A stretch of 64,000 nt of DNA, from the NCBI RefSeq assembly GCF_024171765.1, contig NZ_JAMTCI010000005.1, positions 91,096 to 155,095 of the forward strand. The letters run 5' to 3'. Below the pieces are notes generated by a model. The model had not been told where the DNA came from. It made no database searches and saw nothing but the letters and a program-made list of their open reading frames with translations. The position numbers and the translations under genes are program-made. Shown piece by piece: positions 35,173 to 44,892 of the stretch (position 1 is the first letter of the stretch; every line of letters begins with the position of its first letter). The stretch is from Williamsia deligens (GTDB lineage Bacteria > Actinomycetota > Actinomycetes > Mycobacteriales > Mycobacteriaceae).

Positions 35173-36201
35173 TCAGCGCAACTGCACCGTGGCCGTCGCC
35201 CGGCCGAAGATCCGCTTGCCGCGGAAATTGGCACCGAGCGCGATCGTAGCCGTTCGTGTGGCCGCATCCAGCTCTTTGACCCGACCAGTGTATTCGACCT
35301 CTGCCGGGGCGTCGTCCGCCACGTACGCGATCCCGGTGAACCGGACGCGGTAGTCGCGGATCGCCGCCGGGTCGCCGAGCCACCCGGACAGGAACGACCC
35401 GCCGATGCCCATCGTGAGCATGCCGTGCGCGGCGACGGTCTCCAGCCCGACCACGGAGACGACGCGATCGCTCCAGTGGATGGGGTTGTGGTCGGCGGAG
35501 ATCCCGGCGTAGTTGACCAGGTCGCCGCGGCGCAGCGTGACGACACGGCTGGGGAGATCGTCGCCGACGGACACGTCCTCGAACGCGGGCACCGAGGCCG
35601 CGACCGGCACGTCCCATGGTGCGATCGGCGGGGCCGGGACGCCCTCGACCTCCGACCAGGACCGGGTCGCCGGCGGGAGGAAGTCACCCATCATGACGTC
35701 GGACAGAGCGGCGGCGAGCGCGGGCTCGGCGTGGGCTCCGCGGCGTCCTGCCGCGGTGGTCACCAGCGACTGGACCACCTCGCCCGCCTGGTTGATCAGC
35801 AGACCCTCGACGACGATGGTGTCGCCGCCGGCCTTCTGCCGGATGGGGCGCAGTCCCATCGTCAGGCCGAGGCGGTCACCGGCGTGCATCGGACGGTGCT
35901 GGGTGAACACCTGATCGGTCTGGACGAACGCGCTGGTGTCGTATTCGAGCAGGACCTCGTCGAGGAGCCAGTTCAGACCGCTGCCGGCCAGCCGTGCGGT
36001 GAACGTCACCGGCGCCATGAGTCCGGGGTGACCCAGCTCGGCGGCGGCGGCCTCGTCCCAGTGGACGGGGTGGGCGTCCTTCATCGACCGGGCGAACTCG
36101 CGGATCTCCTCGCGGCCGATCTCGTAGGGGTCATCCGGTGTGTAGTACTGCGTCCAGTCCCGCTCGGCGGAACTCACGTCCTCGGGCTTCACGGCGCTCA
36201 T
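35173..36201 (-). CDS. fused (3R)-hydroxyacyl-ACP dehydratase HadA/HadB
   Basis: A 342-residue double hotdog protein of the mycolic-acid FAS-II cycle. The first half (about 1-165) matches HadA-type sequence (FARSMKDAHPVHWDEAAAAE). The second half (about 195-342) matches HadB with the hydratase motif YAGISADHNPIHWSD, which supplies the catalytic Asp and His. In M. tuberculosis the two are separate genes, hadA and hadB, forming heterodimers; here they are joined by a Pro-rich linker. It lies 138 bp upstream of the mycolate methyltransferase gene on the same strand, which supports a mycolate role. Confidence 0.87.
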   Translation of the reverse strand: MSAVKPEDVSSAERDWTQYYTPDDPYEIGREEIREFARSMKDAHPVHWDEAAAAELGHPGLMAPVTFTARLAGSGLNWLLDEVLLEYDTSAFVQTDQVFTQHRPMHAGDRLGLTMGLRPIRQKAGGDTIVVEGLLINQAGEVVQSLVTTAAGRRGAHAEPALAAALSDVMMGDFLPPATRSWSEVEGVPAPPIAPWDVPVAASVPAFEDVSVGDDLPSRVVTLRRGDLVNYAGISADHNPIHWSDRVVSVVGLETVAAHGMLTMGIGGSFLSGWLGDPAAIRDYRVRFTGIAYVADDAPAEVEYTGRVKELDAATRTATIALGANFRGKRIFGRATATVQLR

Positions 36202-36257
36202 GGTTGCACACGCTCACCACCGGAGGTGACCTCCGGGGCGCCGACCTGTGAGGCGTG

Positions 36258-36986
36258 TCAGTTCATCGACAGCGGGCTCAGACGACGCTCGGACAGCATC
36301 TGCGTCATCGTGTCGGCCTCGGTGGTCTGCACGTTGATCATCTGCTGCGCGAGGTCGCGCACGAAGCCCTCGGAGACGTGCCGGGGATCGACGGCGTACT
36401 CCATCATGTGCTGGCCGCCCTGGTGGTGGCGCAGCATCAGCTGCAGGAAGTAGGAGTCGACCGCGGAGCCCGACAGCGACCGCAGTCGGTTCAACTCGGG
36501 TTCGGTGGCCATCCCCGGCATGACCGGCGTGGTGACGCCGTCTCCCGCGGTCGTCGAGACCCCCATGCCCATGGCGTGGTCGCCGGTCATCCACGACATC
36601 GCGGGCGTGGTCGACGCGAGGGGACGTCCCCAGCGCTGCAGCCACGACTGCATCTGCCCGATCTGGTTCGACTGCGACGTCAGGATGTCGAAGGCGAGCG
36701 AGCGCACCTGCTCGTCGGTGCCGCGGTCGAGTTCGATCGCGGCCATCGACACCGCCTGCGCGTGGTGGGCGGACATGTCCTGGGCGAACCCGACGGCGGC
36801 GGAGTCCGGGGCAGGGGCAGCGGTGTCGGACGGGAGGGTGCGGCCGATCAGCAGTCCGGCACCGACGCCGACGAGCAGCAGCGCGACGATGCCCAGGACC
36901 ACGAGGGCGGGTAGCTGACGACGCCAGGCGGGCCGGGTGTCGGGCTCCGGCGTGGACTGCGTCTGAGGGTTCTCGGTGGTCGTCAT
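36258..36986 (-). CDS. DUF305 membrane-anchored protein
   Basis: A 242-residue protein with one N-terminal membrane helix (LPALVVLGIVALLLVGVGAG) and an extracytoplasmic DUF305 domain. The domain shows the family's His/Met-rich helices: FAQDMSAHHAQAVSMA near residue 70 and LMLRHHQGGQHMM near residue 190. Several DUF305 proteins bind copper or other metals. The start at ATG 36986, 4 bp after the upstream stop, was chosen over the longer frame. It is the second gene of a pair with a DUF3105 protein. Confidence 0.87.
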   Translation of the reverse strand: MTTTENPQTQSTPEPDTRPAWRRQLPALVVLGIVALLLVGVGAGLLIGRTLPSDTAAPAPDSAAVGFAQDMSAHHAQAVSMAAIELDRGTDEQVRSLAFDILTSQSNQIGQMQSWLQRWGRPLASTTPAMSWMTGDHAMGMGVSTTAGDGVTTPVMPGMATEPELNRLRSLSGSAVDSYFLQLMLRHHQGGQHMMEYAVDPRHVSEGFVRDLAQQMINVQTTEADTMTQMLSERRLSPLSMN

Positions 36987-36990
36987 CGGA

Positions 36991-37905
36991 TCAGCCTGCG
37001 GGCGCCGGGGTGACCCCGGGCTCGTTGGTCGCGGCCTGCGTACCCGCACCGTTCATCGGCACGGCGTTCGCCGGGACGGGCCCGACGTCGGCGGGCGGGG
37101 GGTTGTTCGGGTCGAACGCACCCGGGATGGCGGCACACGACGCACCCACCTCGGGGTAGGCCGTCTGTTGCGGCTGCCCGGGATAGACGTTGGTCTGCGA
37201 GTTCAGGCGCAGCGCGGTGATGAACTGATCGACCCGCGGGTCGCCCGCAGAGGACAGCTTGAGCTGATGGCCCCACGACTGCAGCGAGATCGGTGTGCTC
37301 AGCCCGGGGTACGGCGACATCAACATGAACTGCTGGCCGGACACCTTCTTCTCCAGCGTGGCCTTGTCGGCGGCGGAGATGGACTGCGGGTTGTATGCGA
37401 TCCACACGGCGCCGTGCTCGAGCGAGTGGACGGCGTTCTCGGTGCGCAGCTGGTCGGGGTAGACGACGCCGGTGCAGGTCGCCCACACCGCGTCGTGCGG
37501 ACCACCGAACGGCGGCGACTTGTCGTAGTCGACGCGCTGGGCGGGGGACACGTGCTGGCCCGCCGGGTAGAACTGCTTGGTCACGCCGGGGATCGCATTC
37601 GACGGATCGGGGTTGGAGGACGACGGCACGAACTTCTGTGCCTCCTCCCGGACCGTGTACTTGGGCACGAGGTAGGCGGCGATGCCCCCGACGATGGCGA
37701 GCACGACGACGATCGCGGCGATCGTCGCCCACGGGATCGAGCGGCGTTTGCCGGCCGCGGTCACGGGGATGGTCCCGGGGCGGCTCTTCTTCTTCGGCGC
37801 CTTCCTGGGCGAGCCCTTCGGTGACGAGGGGGGCTTCCCGGCACCGGTCGTCGACGCCGTCTCGTCCGGCTTCGCCGCGCTGTGCGGGTTGCTCATGCTG
37901 GCCAT
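36991..37905 (-). CDS. DUF3105 membrane-anchored protein
   Basis: A 304-residue protein. A basic, Pro/Ser/Lys-rich cytoplasmic arm (1-55) leads into one membrane helix (IPWATIAAIVVVLAIVGGIAAYL). An extracytoplasmic DUF3105 domain follows, with [31 protein letters not shown] and MLMSPYPGL. The conserved His and Cys residues could bind metal, but this is inference. A Pro/Ala/Asn-rich tail closes it. ATG 37905 follows GGAGGACGAG; ATG 37896 is an alternative. It is paired with a DUF305 protein 4 bp downstream, and a paralogue lies at 47029-47715. Confidence 0.87.
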   Translation of the reverse strand: MASMSNPHSAAKPDETASTTGAGKPPSSPKGSPRKAPKKKSRPGTIPVTAAGKRRSIPWATIAAIVVVLAIVGGIAAYLVPKYTVREEAQKFVPSSSNPDPSNAIPGVTKQFYPAGQHVSPAQRVDYDKSPPFGGPHDAVWATCTGVVYPDQLRTENAVHSLEHGAVWIAYNPQSISAADKATLEKKVSGQQFMLMSPYPGLSTPISLQSWGHQLKLSSAGDPRVDQFITALRLNSQTNVYPGQPQQTAYPEVGASCAAIPGAFDPNNPPPADVGPVPANAVPMNGAGTQAATNEPGVTPAPAG

Positions 37906-38012
37906 CTTCTGCGCTCGTCCTCCGTCGGTGTGATGCTCCCGGGCGCCGCCATCCTACGTGCGGACGCCGCGGTGATCGGTGTGGCCGATGTGGTCGGGCG
38001 ACGGCCGGACCA

Positions 38013-38018
38013 TAGGAT
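38013..38018 (+). promoter_or_regulatory. -10 hexamer of leaderless argS transcript
   Basis: TAGGAT lies 8 nt before the GTG at 38027, and no ribosome-binding site is visible. Confidence 0.5.
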
Positions 38019-38026
38019 GATGTCCC

Positions 38027-39679
38027 GTGACTCCCACCGATCTGCCCGGCGTGCTGCGTGACGCGACCACCGCGGTGCTCGCGCGACGCGGGCTGGACAC
38101 GACGGTGGTCCCGGAGACGGTCGTCGTCGAGCGCCCCCGCAATCCCGACCACGGCGACTACGCGACCAACATCGCGTTGCAGATCGCCAAGAAGGTCGCC
38201 ACCCCTCCGCGCGATCTCGCCACGTGGCTGGCCGAGGAACTCGCGGGCGTCGACGGCATCGCCACCGCGGAGATCGCCGGGCCGGGCTTCCTCAACCTGC
38301 GGCTCGCCGCGGCGAGCCAGAACGTCGTCGTCTCCGACGTGCTCGCGGCCGGCGCCGCGTACGGCCGGGGCGCCACCCTGGCCGACACCGCGATCAACCT
38401 GGAGTTCGTGTCGGCCAACCCCACCGGACCGATCCACCTCGGTGGGACCCGGTGGGCGGCGGTCGGCGACGCCCTCGGTCGGGTGCTCGCCGCACAGGGT
38501 GCCGCCGTGACGCGGGAGTACTACTTCAACGACCACGGCACCCAGATCGACCGGTTCGCGCAGTCGCTGCTCGCGTCCGCGCTCGGGGAGCCGACGCCGG
38601 ACAACGGCTACGCGGGCGCCTACATCGCCGACATCGCCGCCGACGTGCAGCGCGCCCGACCCGGGGTGCTCGACCTGCCCGAGGACGAGCGGCTCGAGAC
38701 GTTCCGCGCCGTCGGCGTGGAGGCCATGTTCGACCACATCAAGAACAGCCTCGCCGAGTTCGGGACGCGCTTCGACGTGTACACCCACGAGAACTCGATG
38801 TTCACCTCCGGTGCGGTGGACGAGTGCATCGCCGCGCTCAAGGCGAACGGCAACCTCTACGAGAACGACGGCGCATGGTGGTTGCGCTCCACCGACTTCG
38901 GCGACGACAAGGACCGCGTCGTCATCAAGCGGGACGGCGAGGCCGCGTACATCGCCGGTGACATCGCGTACTTCCGCGACAAGCGCAACCGGGGTGCGGA
39001 CCTGTGCATCTACATGCTGGGCGCCGATCACCACGGGTACATCAAGCGGCTCAAGGCCGCTGCCGCGGCGCTCGGTGACGACCCCGCCACACTCGAGGTG
39101 CTGATCGGCCAGATGGTCAACCTCGTCCGCGAGGGCAAGCCGGTCCGGATGAGCAAACGCGCCGGCACCGTCATCACCCTCGACGACCTCGTCGACGCCG
39201 TCGGTGTCGACGGTGCCCGGTACTCGCTGATCCGGTCGTCGGTGGACGTCAACCTCGACATCGATCTCGACCTGCTGACCACCCAGTCCAACGAGAACCC
39301 CGTCTACTACGTGCAATACGCGCACGCACGGCTGTCGGCCGTCGGCCGCAACGCCGCCGATCTCGGGGTCACCGCGGACGCCGGATCCCTCGACCTGCTC
39401 GTCGAGCCGGCCGAGGGTGAGCTGATCCGCACACTGGGGGATTTCCCCGGCGTCGTCGAGACCGCCGCGACACTGCGGGAGCCGCACCGGATCTGCCGCT
39501 ACCTCGAGACGCTCGCGGGCACCTATCACCGCTTCTACGACCGGTGTCGCATCCTGCCCCAGGGTGACGAGGACCCGACCGCGCTGCACGGCGCCCGTCT
39601 GGCGCTGTGCGACGCGACCCGGCAGGTCATCGCGAACGGACTCGACCTGGTCGGCGTCAGCGCGCCGGAGCGGATGTGA
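38027..39679 (+). CDS. argS: arginyl-tRNA synthetase
   Basis: A 550-residue class I synthetase that charges tRNA-Arg. The N-terminal additional domain begins near residue 1. The active site has [17 protein letters not shown] (HIGH-type motif) near residue 125 and VRMSKRAGT (KMSKS-type) near residue 375. The C-terminal helical anticodon-binding domain ends in [11 protein letters not shown]. The length is normal. The GTG start follows TAGGAT by 8 nt. It opens the argS-lysA-hom-thrC-thrB cluster; its stop shares one base with the lysA ATG. Confidence 0.97.
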   Translation: MTPTDLPGVLRDATTAVLARRGLDTTVVPETVVVERPRNPDHGDYATNIALQIAKKVATPPRDLATWLAEELAGVDGIATAEIAGPGFLNLRLAAASQNVVVSDVLAAGAAYGRGATLADTAINLEFVSANPTGPIHLGGTRWAAVGDALGRVLAAQGAAVTREYYFNDHGTQIDRFAQSLLASALGEPTPDNGYAGAYIADIAADVQRARPGVLDLPEDERLETFRAVGVEAMFDHIKNSLAEFGTRFDVYTHENSMFTSGAVDECIAALKANGNLYENDGAWWLRSTDFGDDKDRVVIKRDGEAAYIAGDIAYFRDKRNRGADLCIYMLGADHHGYIKRLKAAAAALGDDPATLEVLIGQMVNLVREGKPVRMSKRAGTVITLDDLVDAVGVDGARYSLIRSSVDVNLDIDLDLLTTQSNENPVYYVQYAHARLSAVGRNAADLGVTADAGSLDLLVEPAEGELIRTLGDFPGVVETAATLREPHRICRYLETLAGTYHRFYDRCRILPQGDEDPTALHGARLALCDATRQVIANGLDLVGVSAPERM

Positions 39680-41103
39680 TGGCGCACCCCGCCGGACCCC
39701 GCCACGCCGACGGCCAGGCCCCTCGTGGTGTCGACGTCGACGGTCGGCCCGTCACCGCGGCGGCGATGGCCACCCTGCCCGGTCATGTGTGGCCGCGTAA
39801 CGCCGGTCGCGACGACTCCGGCGTCGTGACGCTGGCCGGCGTGGCCGTCGACGAGCTGGCCCGTGAGCACGGGACACCGCTGTTCGTGGTGGACGAGGCC
39901 GACTTCCGTTCGCGCTGTGCGGACATGCTCGGGGCGTTCGGGTCCACCGGTCGTGTGCACTACGCCTCGAAGGCGTTCCTCTGTCGTGAGGTCGCCCGCT
40001 GGGTGCACCAGGAGGGCCTGAGTCTCGACGTCTGCTCCGGTGGTGAGCTCGCACTGGCGCTCGGCGCCGGGTTCCCCGCCGACCGGATCGCGTTGCACGG
40101 CAACAACAAATCCGTCGAGGAACTCGCCGCCGCCGTGGACGCCGGCGTGGGACACGTCGTCGTGGACTCCCTCGCCGAGATCGGTCGGCTCGACGCCGTG
40201 GCCGGAGCGGCCGGGGCCGTGCAGGACGTCCTGATCCGCGTCACCGTCGGGGTCGAGGCCCACACACACGAGTTCATCTCGACCGCGCACGAGGACCAGA
40301 AGTTCGGGTTCTCGCTGAGCGAGGGTGTCGCCATGGAGGCGGTGCGAGCCGTGTTCGCGGCCGACAACCTCCGGTTGGTGGGTCTGCACAGCCACATCGG
40401 GTCCCAGATCTTCGACCTCGACGGGTTCGAGCTCGCCGCACATCGCGTCCTCGGTCTGCTCGCCGACGTGGTCGCCGAGTTCGGCGTCGAGAAGACCGCA
40501 CAGCTGTCGGTGCTGGATCTCGGTGGGGGACTGGGCATCTCTTACGTGCCCGACGACGACCCGCCGCCCGTCGAGCAGGTGGCGGCGACCCTGATCGACA
40601 TCGTCACCCGCGAGTCCGCGCAGCTGGACCTCCCGACGCCGCTGCTGGCCGTCGAACCCGGCCGGGCCATCGCCGGACCGGGCACCGTCACCCTCTACCG
40701 GGTGGGCACGGTGAAGGACGTCGCGATCGGCAGCGGTCGGCACCGTCGGTACGTCTCGGTCGACGGCGGGATGAGTGACAACATCCGGACCTCGTTGTAC
40801 GGCGCGGAGTACGACGTGCGCCTCGCCTCCCGCGTCAGTGATGCCCCCGCCACGCGCAGCCGTGTGGTCGGGAAGCACTGTGAGAGCGGGGACATCGTGG
40901 TCAGGGACTGCTGGCTCCCCGACGACGTCGCGCCCGGTGACCTGCTGGCGGTCGCCGCCACGGGTGCCTACTGCTACGTGATGTCGAGCCGGTACAACAT
41001 GGCGGCCCGCCCTGCGGTCGTCGCCGTCCGCGACGGTTCCTCGCGCACACTGCTGCGGCGCGAGACGCTCGCGGATCTCATGAGCCTGGAGGTGGACGGA
41101 TGA
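39679..41103 (+). CDS. lysA: diaminopimelate decarboxylase
   Basis: A 474-residue PLP enzyme that makes lysine from meso-diaminopimelate. The PLP lysine is Lys98 in [26 protein letters not shown] and EPGRAIAGP bind the cofactor phosphate and substrate. CESGDIV and GAYCYVMSS complete the active site from the C-terminal barrel. The start is ATG 39679, overlapping the argS stop by one base (TGATG). Confidence 0.97.
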   Translation: MAHPAGPRHADGQAPRGVDVDGRPVTAAAMATLPGHVWPRNAGRDDSGVVTLAGVAVDELAREHGTPLFVVDEADFRSRCADMLGAFGSTGRVHYASKAFLCREVARWVHQEGLSLDVCSGGELALALGAGFPADRIALHGNNKSVEELAAAVDAGVGHVVVDSLAEIGRLDAVAGAAGAVQDVLIRVTVGVEAHTHEFISTAHEDQKFGFSLSEGVAMEAVRAVFAADNLRLVGLHSHIGSQIFDLDGFELAAHRVLGLLADVVAEFGVEKTAQLSVLDLGGGLGISYVPDDDPPPVEQVAATLIDIVTRESAQLDLPTPLLAVEPGRAIAGPGTVTLYRVGTVKDVAIGSGRHRRYVSVDGGMSDNIRTSLYGAEYDVRLASRVSDAPATRSRVVGKHCESGDIVVRDCWLPDDVAPGDLLAVAATGAYCYVMSSRYNMAARPAVVAVRDGSSRTLLRRETLADLMSLEVDG

Positions 41104-42413
41104 CCGACGACGGACGTCGGACGATCGGTGTGGCGGTGCTCGGCATGGGCAACGTCGGCGCCGAGGTGGTGCGGATCCTGCAACAGAACTCCTCCGACCT
41201 GGAGGCCCGGGTGGGTGCCGCGCTCGAGATCCGCGGTGTCGCCGTGCGTGATCTGGGCAAGGCACGGTCCTGGTGCTCGCCGTCGCTGTTGACCGACGAC
41301 GCCGCGTCGCTGGTGACGCGAGAGGACGTCGACATCGTCGTCGAGTTGATCGGCGGCATCGACCTGCCCCGCGAGCTCATCGGATCCGCGCTGCAGCACG
41401 GGAAGTCGGTCGTGACCGCCAACAAGGCGCTGTTGGCCGATTACACCGGCGAGCTCGCGACCATTGCCGCCGACGCCCACGTCGACCTCTACTTCGAGGC
41501 GTCGGTCGCCGGCGCCATCCCGGTGGTCCGTCCGCTGATGCAGTCGCTGGCGGGCGACACGGTCCAACGGGTGGCGGGGATCGTGAACGGCACCACGAAC
41601 TTCATCCTCTCGGCCATGGCGGAGAACGGCGACGACTACGCCTCCACGCTCGCCGAGGCGGGTCGCCTCGGGTACGCCGAGGCCGACCCCACGGCCGACG
41701 TCGAGGGCTACGACGCCGCGGCGAAGGCGGCGATCCTCGCTTCCATCGCGTTCCACAGCCGTGTCACCGCGAGCGACGTGTACCGCGAGGGCATCTCGAC
41801 GATCACCACCGACGACCACGAGTCCGCGGCGACACTGGACTGCACCATCAAGCTGCTCTCGATCTGCGAGCGCATCGACGACTCGGCCGGGCGGCAACGC
41901 ATCTCGGCGCGCGTCTACCCGGCGCTGGTCCCGAACAACCACCCCCTGGCGTCGGTCAGCGGGGCGTTCAACGCGGTGGTCGTCGAGGCGGAGAACGCGG
42001 GTCGACTGATGTTCTACGGCCAGGGCGCCGGGGGATCGCCGACGGCGTCGGCGGTGATGGGTGATCTGGTGATGGCTGCGCGCAACAAGGTCCACGGCGG
42101 TCGCGGTCCCCTGGAGTCGACCTACGCCTCGCTGCCGATCGCGCCGATCGGTGACGTGTACACCCGCTACTACGTGTCGATGAAGGTCGCCGACCGTCCC
42201 GGCGTGCTCTCGGCGGTCGCCGGTGAGTTCTCCGCGCGTCGGATCAGCATCGCCACGGTGCGACAGGCCGGCGCGGGCGACGACGCCCGCCTGATCGTCG
42301 TGACCCACCGCGCACCGGACTCCGCCCTGTCGGAGACCGTCGACGCCCTCAAGGGGCTCGAATCGGTGCTGTCGGTGTCGAGTGTGTTGCGTCTGGAGGG
42401 AACCGATGCCTGA
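41100..42413 (+). CDS. hom: homoserine dehydrogenase
   Basis: A 437-residue NAD(P)-dependent enzyme reducing aspartate semialdehyde to homoserine, the branch point to threonine and methionine. The N-terminal nucleotide-binding [10 protein letters not shown] is at about residues 15-24. [10 protein letters not shown] and [14 protein letters not shown] lie in the catalytic domain. The last 85 residues form an ACT domain ([17 protein letters not shown]), which in this family gives threonine feedback control. It overlaps the lysA stop by 4 bp. Confidence 0.97.
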   Translation: MTDDGRRTIGVAVLGMGNVGAEVVRILQQNSSDLEARVGAALEIRGVAVRDLGKARSWCSPSLLTDDAASLVTREDVDIVVELIGGIDLPRELIGSALQHGKSVVTANKALLADYTGELATIAADAHVDLYFEASVAGAIPVVRPLMQSLAGDTVQRVAGIVNGTTNFILSAMAENGDDYASTLAEAGRLGYAEADPTADVEGYDAAAKAAILASIAFHSRVTASDVYREGISTITTDDHESAATLDCTIKLLSICERIDDSAGRQRISARVYPALVPNNHPLASVSGAFNAVVVEAENAGRLMFYGQGAGGSPTASAVMGDLVMAARNKVHGGRGPLESTYASLPIAPIGDVYTRYYVSMKVADRPGVLSAVAGEFSARRISIATVRQAGAGDDARLIVVTHRAPDSALSETVDALKGLESVLSVSSVLRLEGTDA

Positions 42414-43530
42414 CCGTCCTGTCGACAACCCGGCCGCCGCCCGTGCGGAGGACGCGCACGTGGGTGCCGTCCATTCGGCGTGGCCCGGTCTGATCGAGGC
42501 CTACCGCCGACGACTTCCGGTGGACGCGGACACCCGCGTCGTCACCCTCCTCGAGGGAGGCACGCCGCTTATCGCCGCGCCGCACATCTCCGAGGTCACC
42601 GGGTGCGAGGTCTACCTCAAGGTCGAGGGTCTGAACCCGACCGGCTCGTTCAAGGACCGCGGCATGACGATGGCGGTGAGCATGGCCGTCACGCAGGGCA
42701 AGAAGGCGGTCCTCTGCGCCTCGACGGGCAACACGTCCGCGTCGGCCGCGGCGTACGCGACCCGTGCGGGGATCACCTGCGCCGTGTTGATCCCGACCGG
42801 CAAGATCGCGATGGGCAAGCTCGCGCAGGCCGTGATGCACGGCGCGAAGATCATCCAGGTCAACGGCAACTTCGACGACTGCCTCGAGCTGGCGCGCAAG
42901 GCGACGGCCGAGTTCTCCGAGATCGAGCTCGTGAACTCGGTGAACCCCGCTCGCATCGAGGGTCAGAAGACCGCCGCGTTCGAGATCGTCGACGTGCTCG
43001 GTCGCGCGCCGGACGTGCACGCGCTGCCGGTCGGCAACGCGGGCAACATCACCGCGTACTGGAAGGGGTATGCCGAGTACCACGCCGACGGGGTCACGTC
43101 GTCGCGTCCGCGCATGCTCGGTGTGCAGGCGGCGGGCGCCGCGCCTCTGGTCACCGGTCAGCCGGTGAAGAACCCGGAGACGGTGGCCACGGCCATCCGT
43201 ATCGGGTCGCCGGCGAGTTGGCAGCAGGCCGTGGCCGCGAAGGACGAGTCGGGCGGCATGTTCCGCGCGGCGACCGACGAGAAGCTGCTCGAGGCCTACC
43301 GTCTGATCGCGGGTCGGGAGGGTGTGTTCGTCGAGCCCGCCTCCGCCGCCGGGGTCGCCGGTCTGCTCGCCGCGTGCGAGGAGGGATGGGTGTCGAAGGG
43401 GGAGACCGTCGTCTGCACGGTCACCGGGAACGGACTCAAGGACCCGGACACGGCGCTCGCCGGGATGCCCGAGGTGCAGGCCATCGACGTCGACCCGCAG
43501 GCCGTCGCGCGCGCCCTCGAGGTCGCCTGA
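42406..43530 (+). CDS. thrC: threonine synthase
   Basis: A 374-residue PLP enzyme converting O-phosphohomoserine to threonine. The PLP lysine is Lys83 in [11 protein letters not shown]. The phosphate-binding loop is [14 protein letters not shown], and [15 protein letters not shown] binds the cofactor ring region. The start at ATG 42406 has GGAGGG 5 nt upstream and overlaps the hom stop by 8 bp; the open frame at 42382 was not used. Confidence 0.97.
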   Translation: MPDRPVDNPAAARAEDAHVGAVHSAWPGLIEAYRRRLPVDADTRVVTLLEGGTPLIAAPHISEVTGCEVYLKVEGLNPTGSFKDRGMTMAVSMAVTQGKKAVLCASTGNTSASAAAYATRAGITCAVLIPTGKIAMGKLAQAVMHGAKIIQVNGNFDDCLELARKATAEFSEIELVNSVNPARIEGQKTAAFEIVDVLGRAPDVHALPVGNAGNITAYWKGYAEYHADGVTSSRPRMLGVQAAGAAPLVTGQPVKNPETVATAIRIGSPASWQQAVAAKDESGGMFRAATDEKLLEAYRLIAGREGVFVEPASAAGVAGLLAACEEGWVSKGETVVCTVTGNGLKDPDTALAGMPEVQAIDVDPQAVARALEVA

Positions 43531-43568
43531 GCGATGAGTCATCCGTCCCTGCCGACCAGGCGGCCCTG

Positions 43569-44492
43569 ATGTTCCCGGTGTTGCCCGAGGGCGTCCGGGC
43601 CGACGTCCGGGTCCCCGCGTCGTCGGCGAACCTCGGTGCCGGGTTCGACTCCCTGGGCATCGCGCTCGACATCTACGACGACCTCAGCGTCCGGGTGACG
43701 CCGTCGGGTGTTCGTGTCGAGGTCGACGGCGAGGGCGCCGACGCCGTCCCGCTCGACGACACCCATCTCGTGGTGCGAGCACTCCTCCGTGGCCTCGAGG
43801 CGGGCGGCGTCCGCGCACCCGGGCTCGAGATCGTGTGCCGCAACGCCATCCCGCATTCGCGCGGCCTCGGATCGTCTGCCGCCGCAGTGGTGTCGGGCCT
43901 GGCGGCGGCGTCCGGGCTGATGGCCAAGAGCGGTGTGCGACAGGGTTTCTCGCCCGACCAGATGATCCAGCTCGCGAGCGAGTTCGAAGGCCATCCCGAC
44001 AACGCCTCCGCGAGCGTGCTGGGGTCGGCTGTCGTCTCGTGGATCGAGGACACCGACGGCGCACCGGCCTATCACGCACGCCGGCTGACCGTGCACCCGG
44101 CGATCGCCGTCACCGCGTTCGTCCCCCGGGTCGAGTCGTCGACCGCGTTGACGCGGGGGTTGCTCCCCGACGCCGTCCCGCGGGCGGACGCGGTCCACAA
44201 CCTCAGCCGCAGCGCGCTGGCGGTGGTGGCGCTGACCACCGATCCGTCGTGCCTCCTGCCGGCGACGGCCGATCGGCTCCACCAGCACCACCGGGCCCCG
44301 GTCCTGCCCGACACCACCACGATCGTCGCCGAACTGCGCTCCCGCGGTGTGGCCGCGTTCGTCTCGGGCGCGGGGCCGTCGGTGCTCGCCCTGCACGAAC
44401 GGCCGATCCCGCCGGAGTCCGTGGAGGTCGCCGCCGGTGTCGGGTTCACCGCCCGCGCGCTGCGTGTGGCGGGGCCCGTCTCCATCACCTGA
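43569..44492 (+). CDS. thrB: homoserine kinase
   Basis: A 307-residue GHMP kinase that phosphorylates homoserine. The N-terminal VPASSANLGAGFDSLGIAL and the ATP loop IPHSRGLGSSAAAVVSG are present, with the C-terminal FVSGAGPSVLAL motif. It lies 38 bp after thrC and closes the threonine cluster. ATG 43569 is the first usable start in frame after the thrC stop, but no clear ribosome-binding site precedes it. A hairpin lies 14 bp after the stop. Confidence 0.96.
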   Translation: MFPVLPEGVRADVRVPASSANLGAGFDSLGIALDIYDDLSVRVTPSGVRVEVDGEGADAVPLDDTHLVVRALLRGLEAGGVRAPGLEIVCRNAIPHSRGLGSSAAAVVSGLAAASGLMAKSGVRQGFSPDQMIQLASEFEGHPDNASASVLGSAVVSWIEDTDGAPAYHARRLTVHPAIAVTAFVPRVESSTALTRGLLPDAVPRADAVHNLSRSALAVVALTTDPSCLLPATADRLHQHHRAPVLPDTTTIVAELRSRGVAAFVSGAGPSVLALHERPIPPESVEVAAGVGFTARALRVAGPVSIT

Positions 44493-44505
44493 CCGCCTCG
44501 CCCCG

Positions 44506-44531
44506 CCCCCGTCGGCGACGCGCCGAGGGGG
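44506..44531 (+). terminator. hairpin between thrB and rho
   Basis: CCCCC (44506-44510) and TCGGCG (44512-44517) pair with CGCCGA (44521-44526) and GGGGG (44527-44531), with one bulged G and a 3-nt loop. There is no U-tract. It separates the threonine genes from the rho promoter a few bases downstream. Confidence 0.65.
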
Positions 44532-44537
44532 AGGGTG

Positions 44538-44566
44538 TTGCCGCAGGACCGCACGGTGGATACCAT
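44538..44566 (+). promoter_or_regulatory. promoter of rho
   Basis: TTGCCG (44538-44543) and TACCAT (44561-44566) are separated by 17 bp. The predicted start near 44573 gives an mRNA leader of about 320 nt before the rho GTG. Confidence 0.6.
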
Positions 44567-44892
44567 GGTGACGTCTCGCAACGGACGTGCGTTCGTCCGG
44601 TTGCACTCACCCCGGGGAACCTCATCGGTCACGTCGGTGTCGGGTGCGACATCCGCCGCTGATCCCGCAGGCAGAATGCGCGAGACACCACCGCCCCGGT
44701 CGCGCCCCCTCACCACGACGACAGCACGCGAACCACGTGTGCACACCGCCTCGTGACGGCGCAGAAGGACCCGGTGCGGACCACACGACTTCCGGCCTCG
44801 TCGATCTGACGGGCGGGGAACCCGCCGACATCCACGGCGGGGTTTGCGAACCTCCACGGTTCTTCTCACGGTGGAGGAATGAAAGGACATCC
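44567..44892 (+). promoter_or_regulatory. long rho mRNA leader with tandem hairpins
   Basis: No gene is supported in this stretch. The rho frame stays open back to 44587, but the segment is low quality as coding sequence. Near its end are two stems: AACCCGCCG (44819-44827) with CGGCGGGGTT (44835-44844), and CCTCCAC (44851-44857) with GTGGAGG (44871-44877). The second ends 3 nt before the ribosome-binding site GAAAGGA. A regulatory role, for instance autoregulation by Rho, is possible but inferred. Confidence 0.45.

Noticed and set aside
36983..39589. 868-codon open frame on the minus strand
   Set aside because: It is antisense to argS, then runs out of frame through the DUF3105 gene. No recognisable domain is present.
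44555..44760. Short plus-strand frame after thrB (from ATG 44574 or earlier) as a leader peptide
   Set aside because: No ribosome-binding site or amino-acid run typical of attenuation peptides was seen.
44587..44892. Possible 102-residue N-terminal extension of Rho
   Set aside because: The frame is open, but it lies between the promoter and a clear GAAAGGA-GTG start. It contains stem-forming sequence and has none of the Rho N-terminal pattern.
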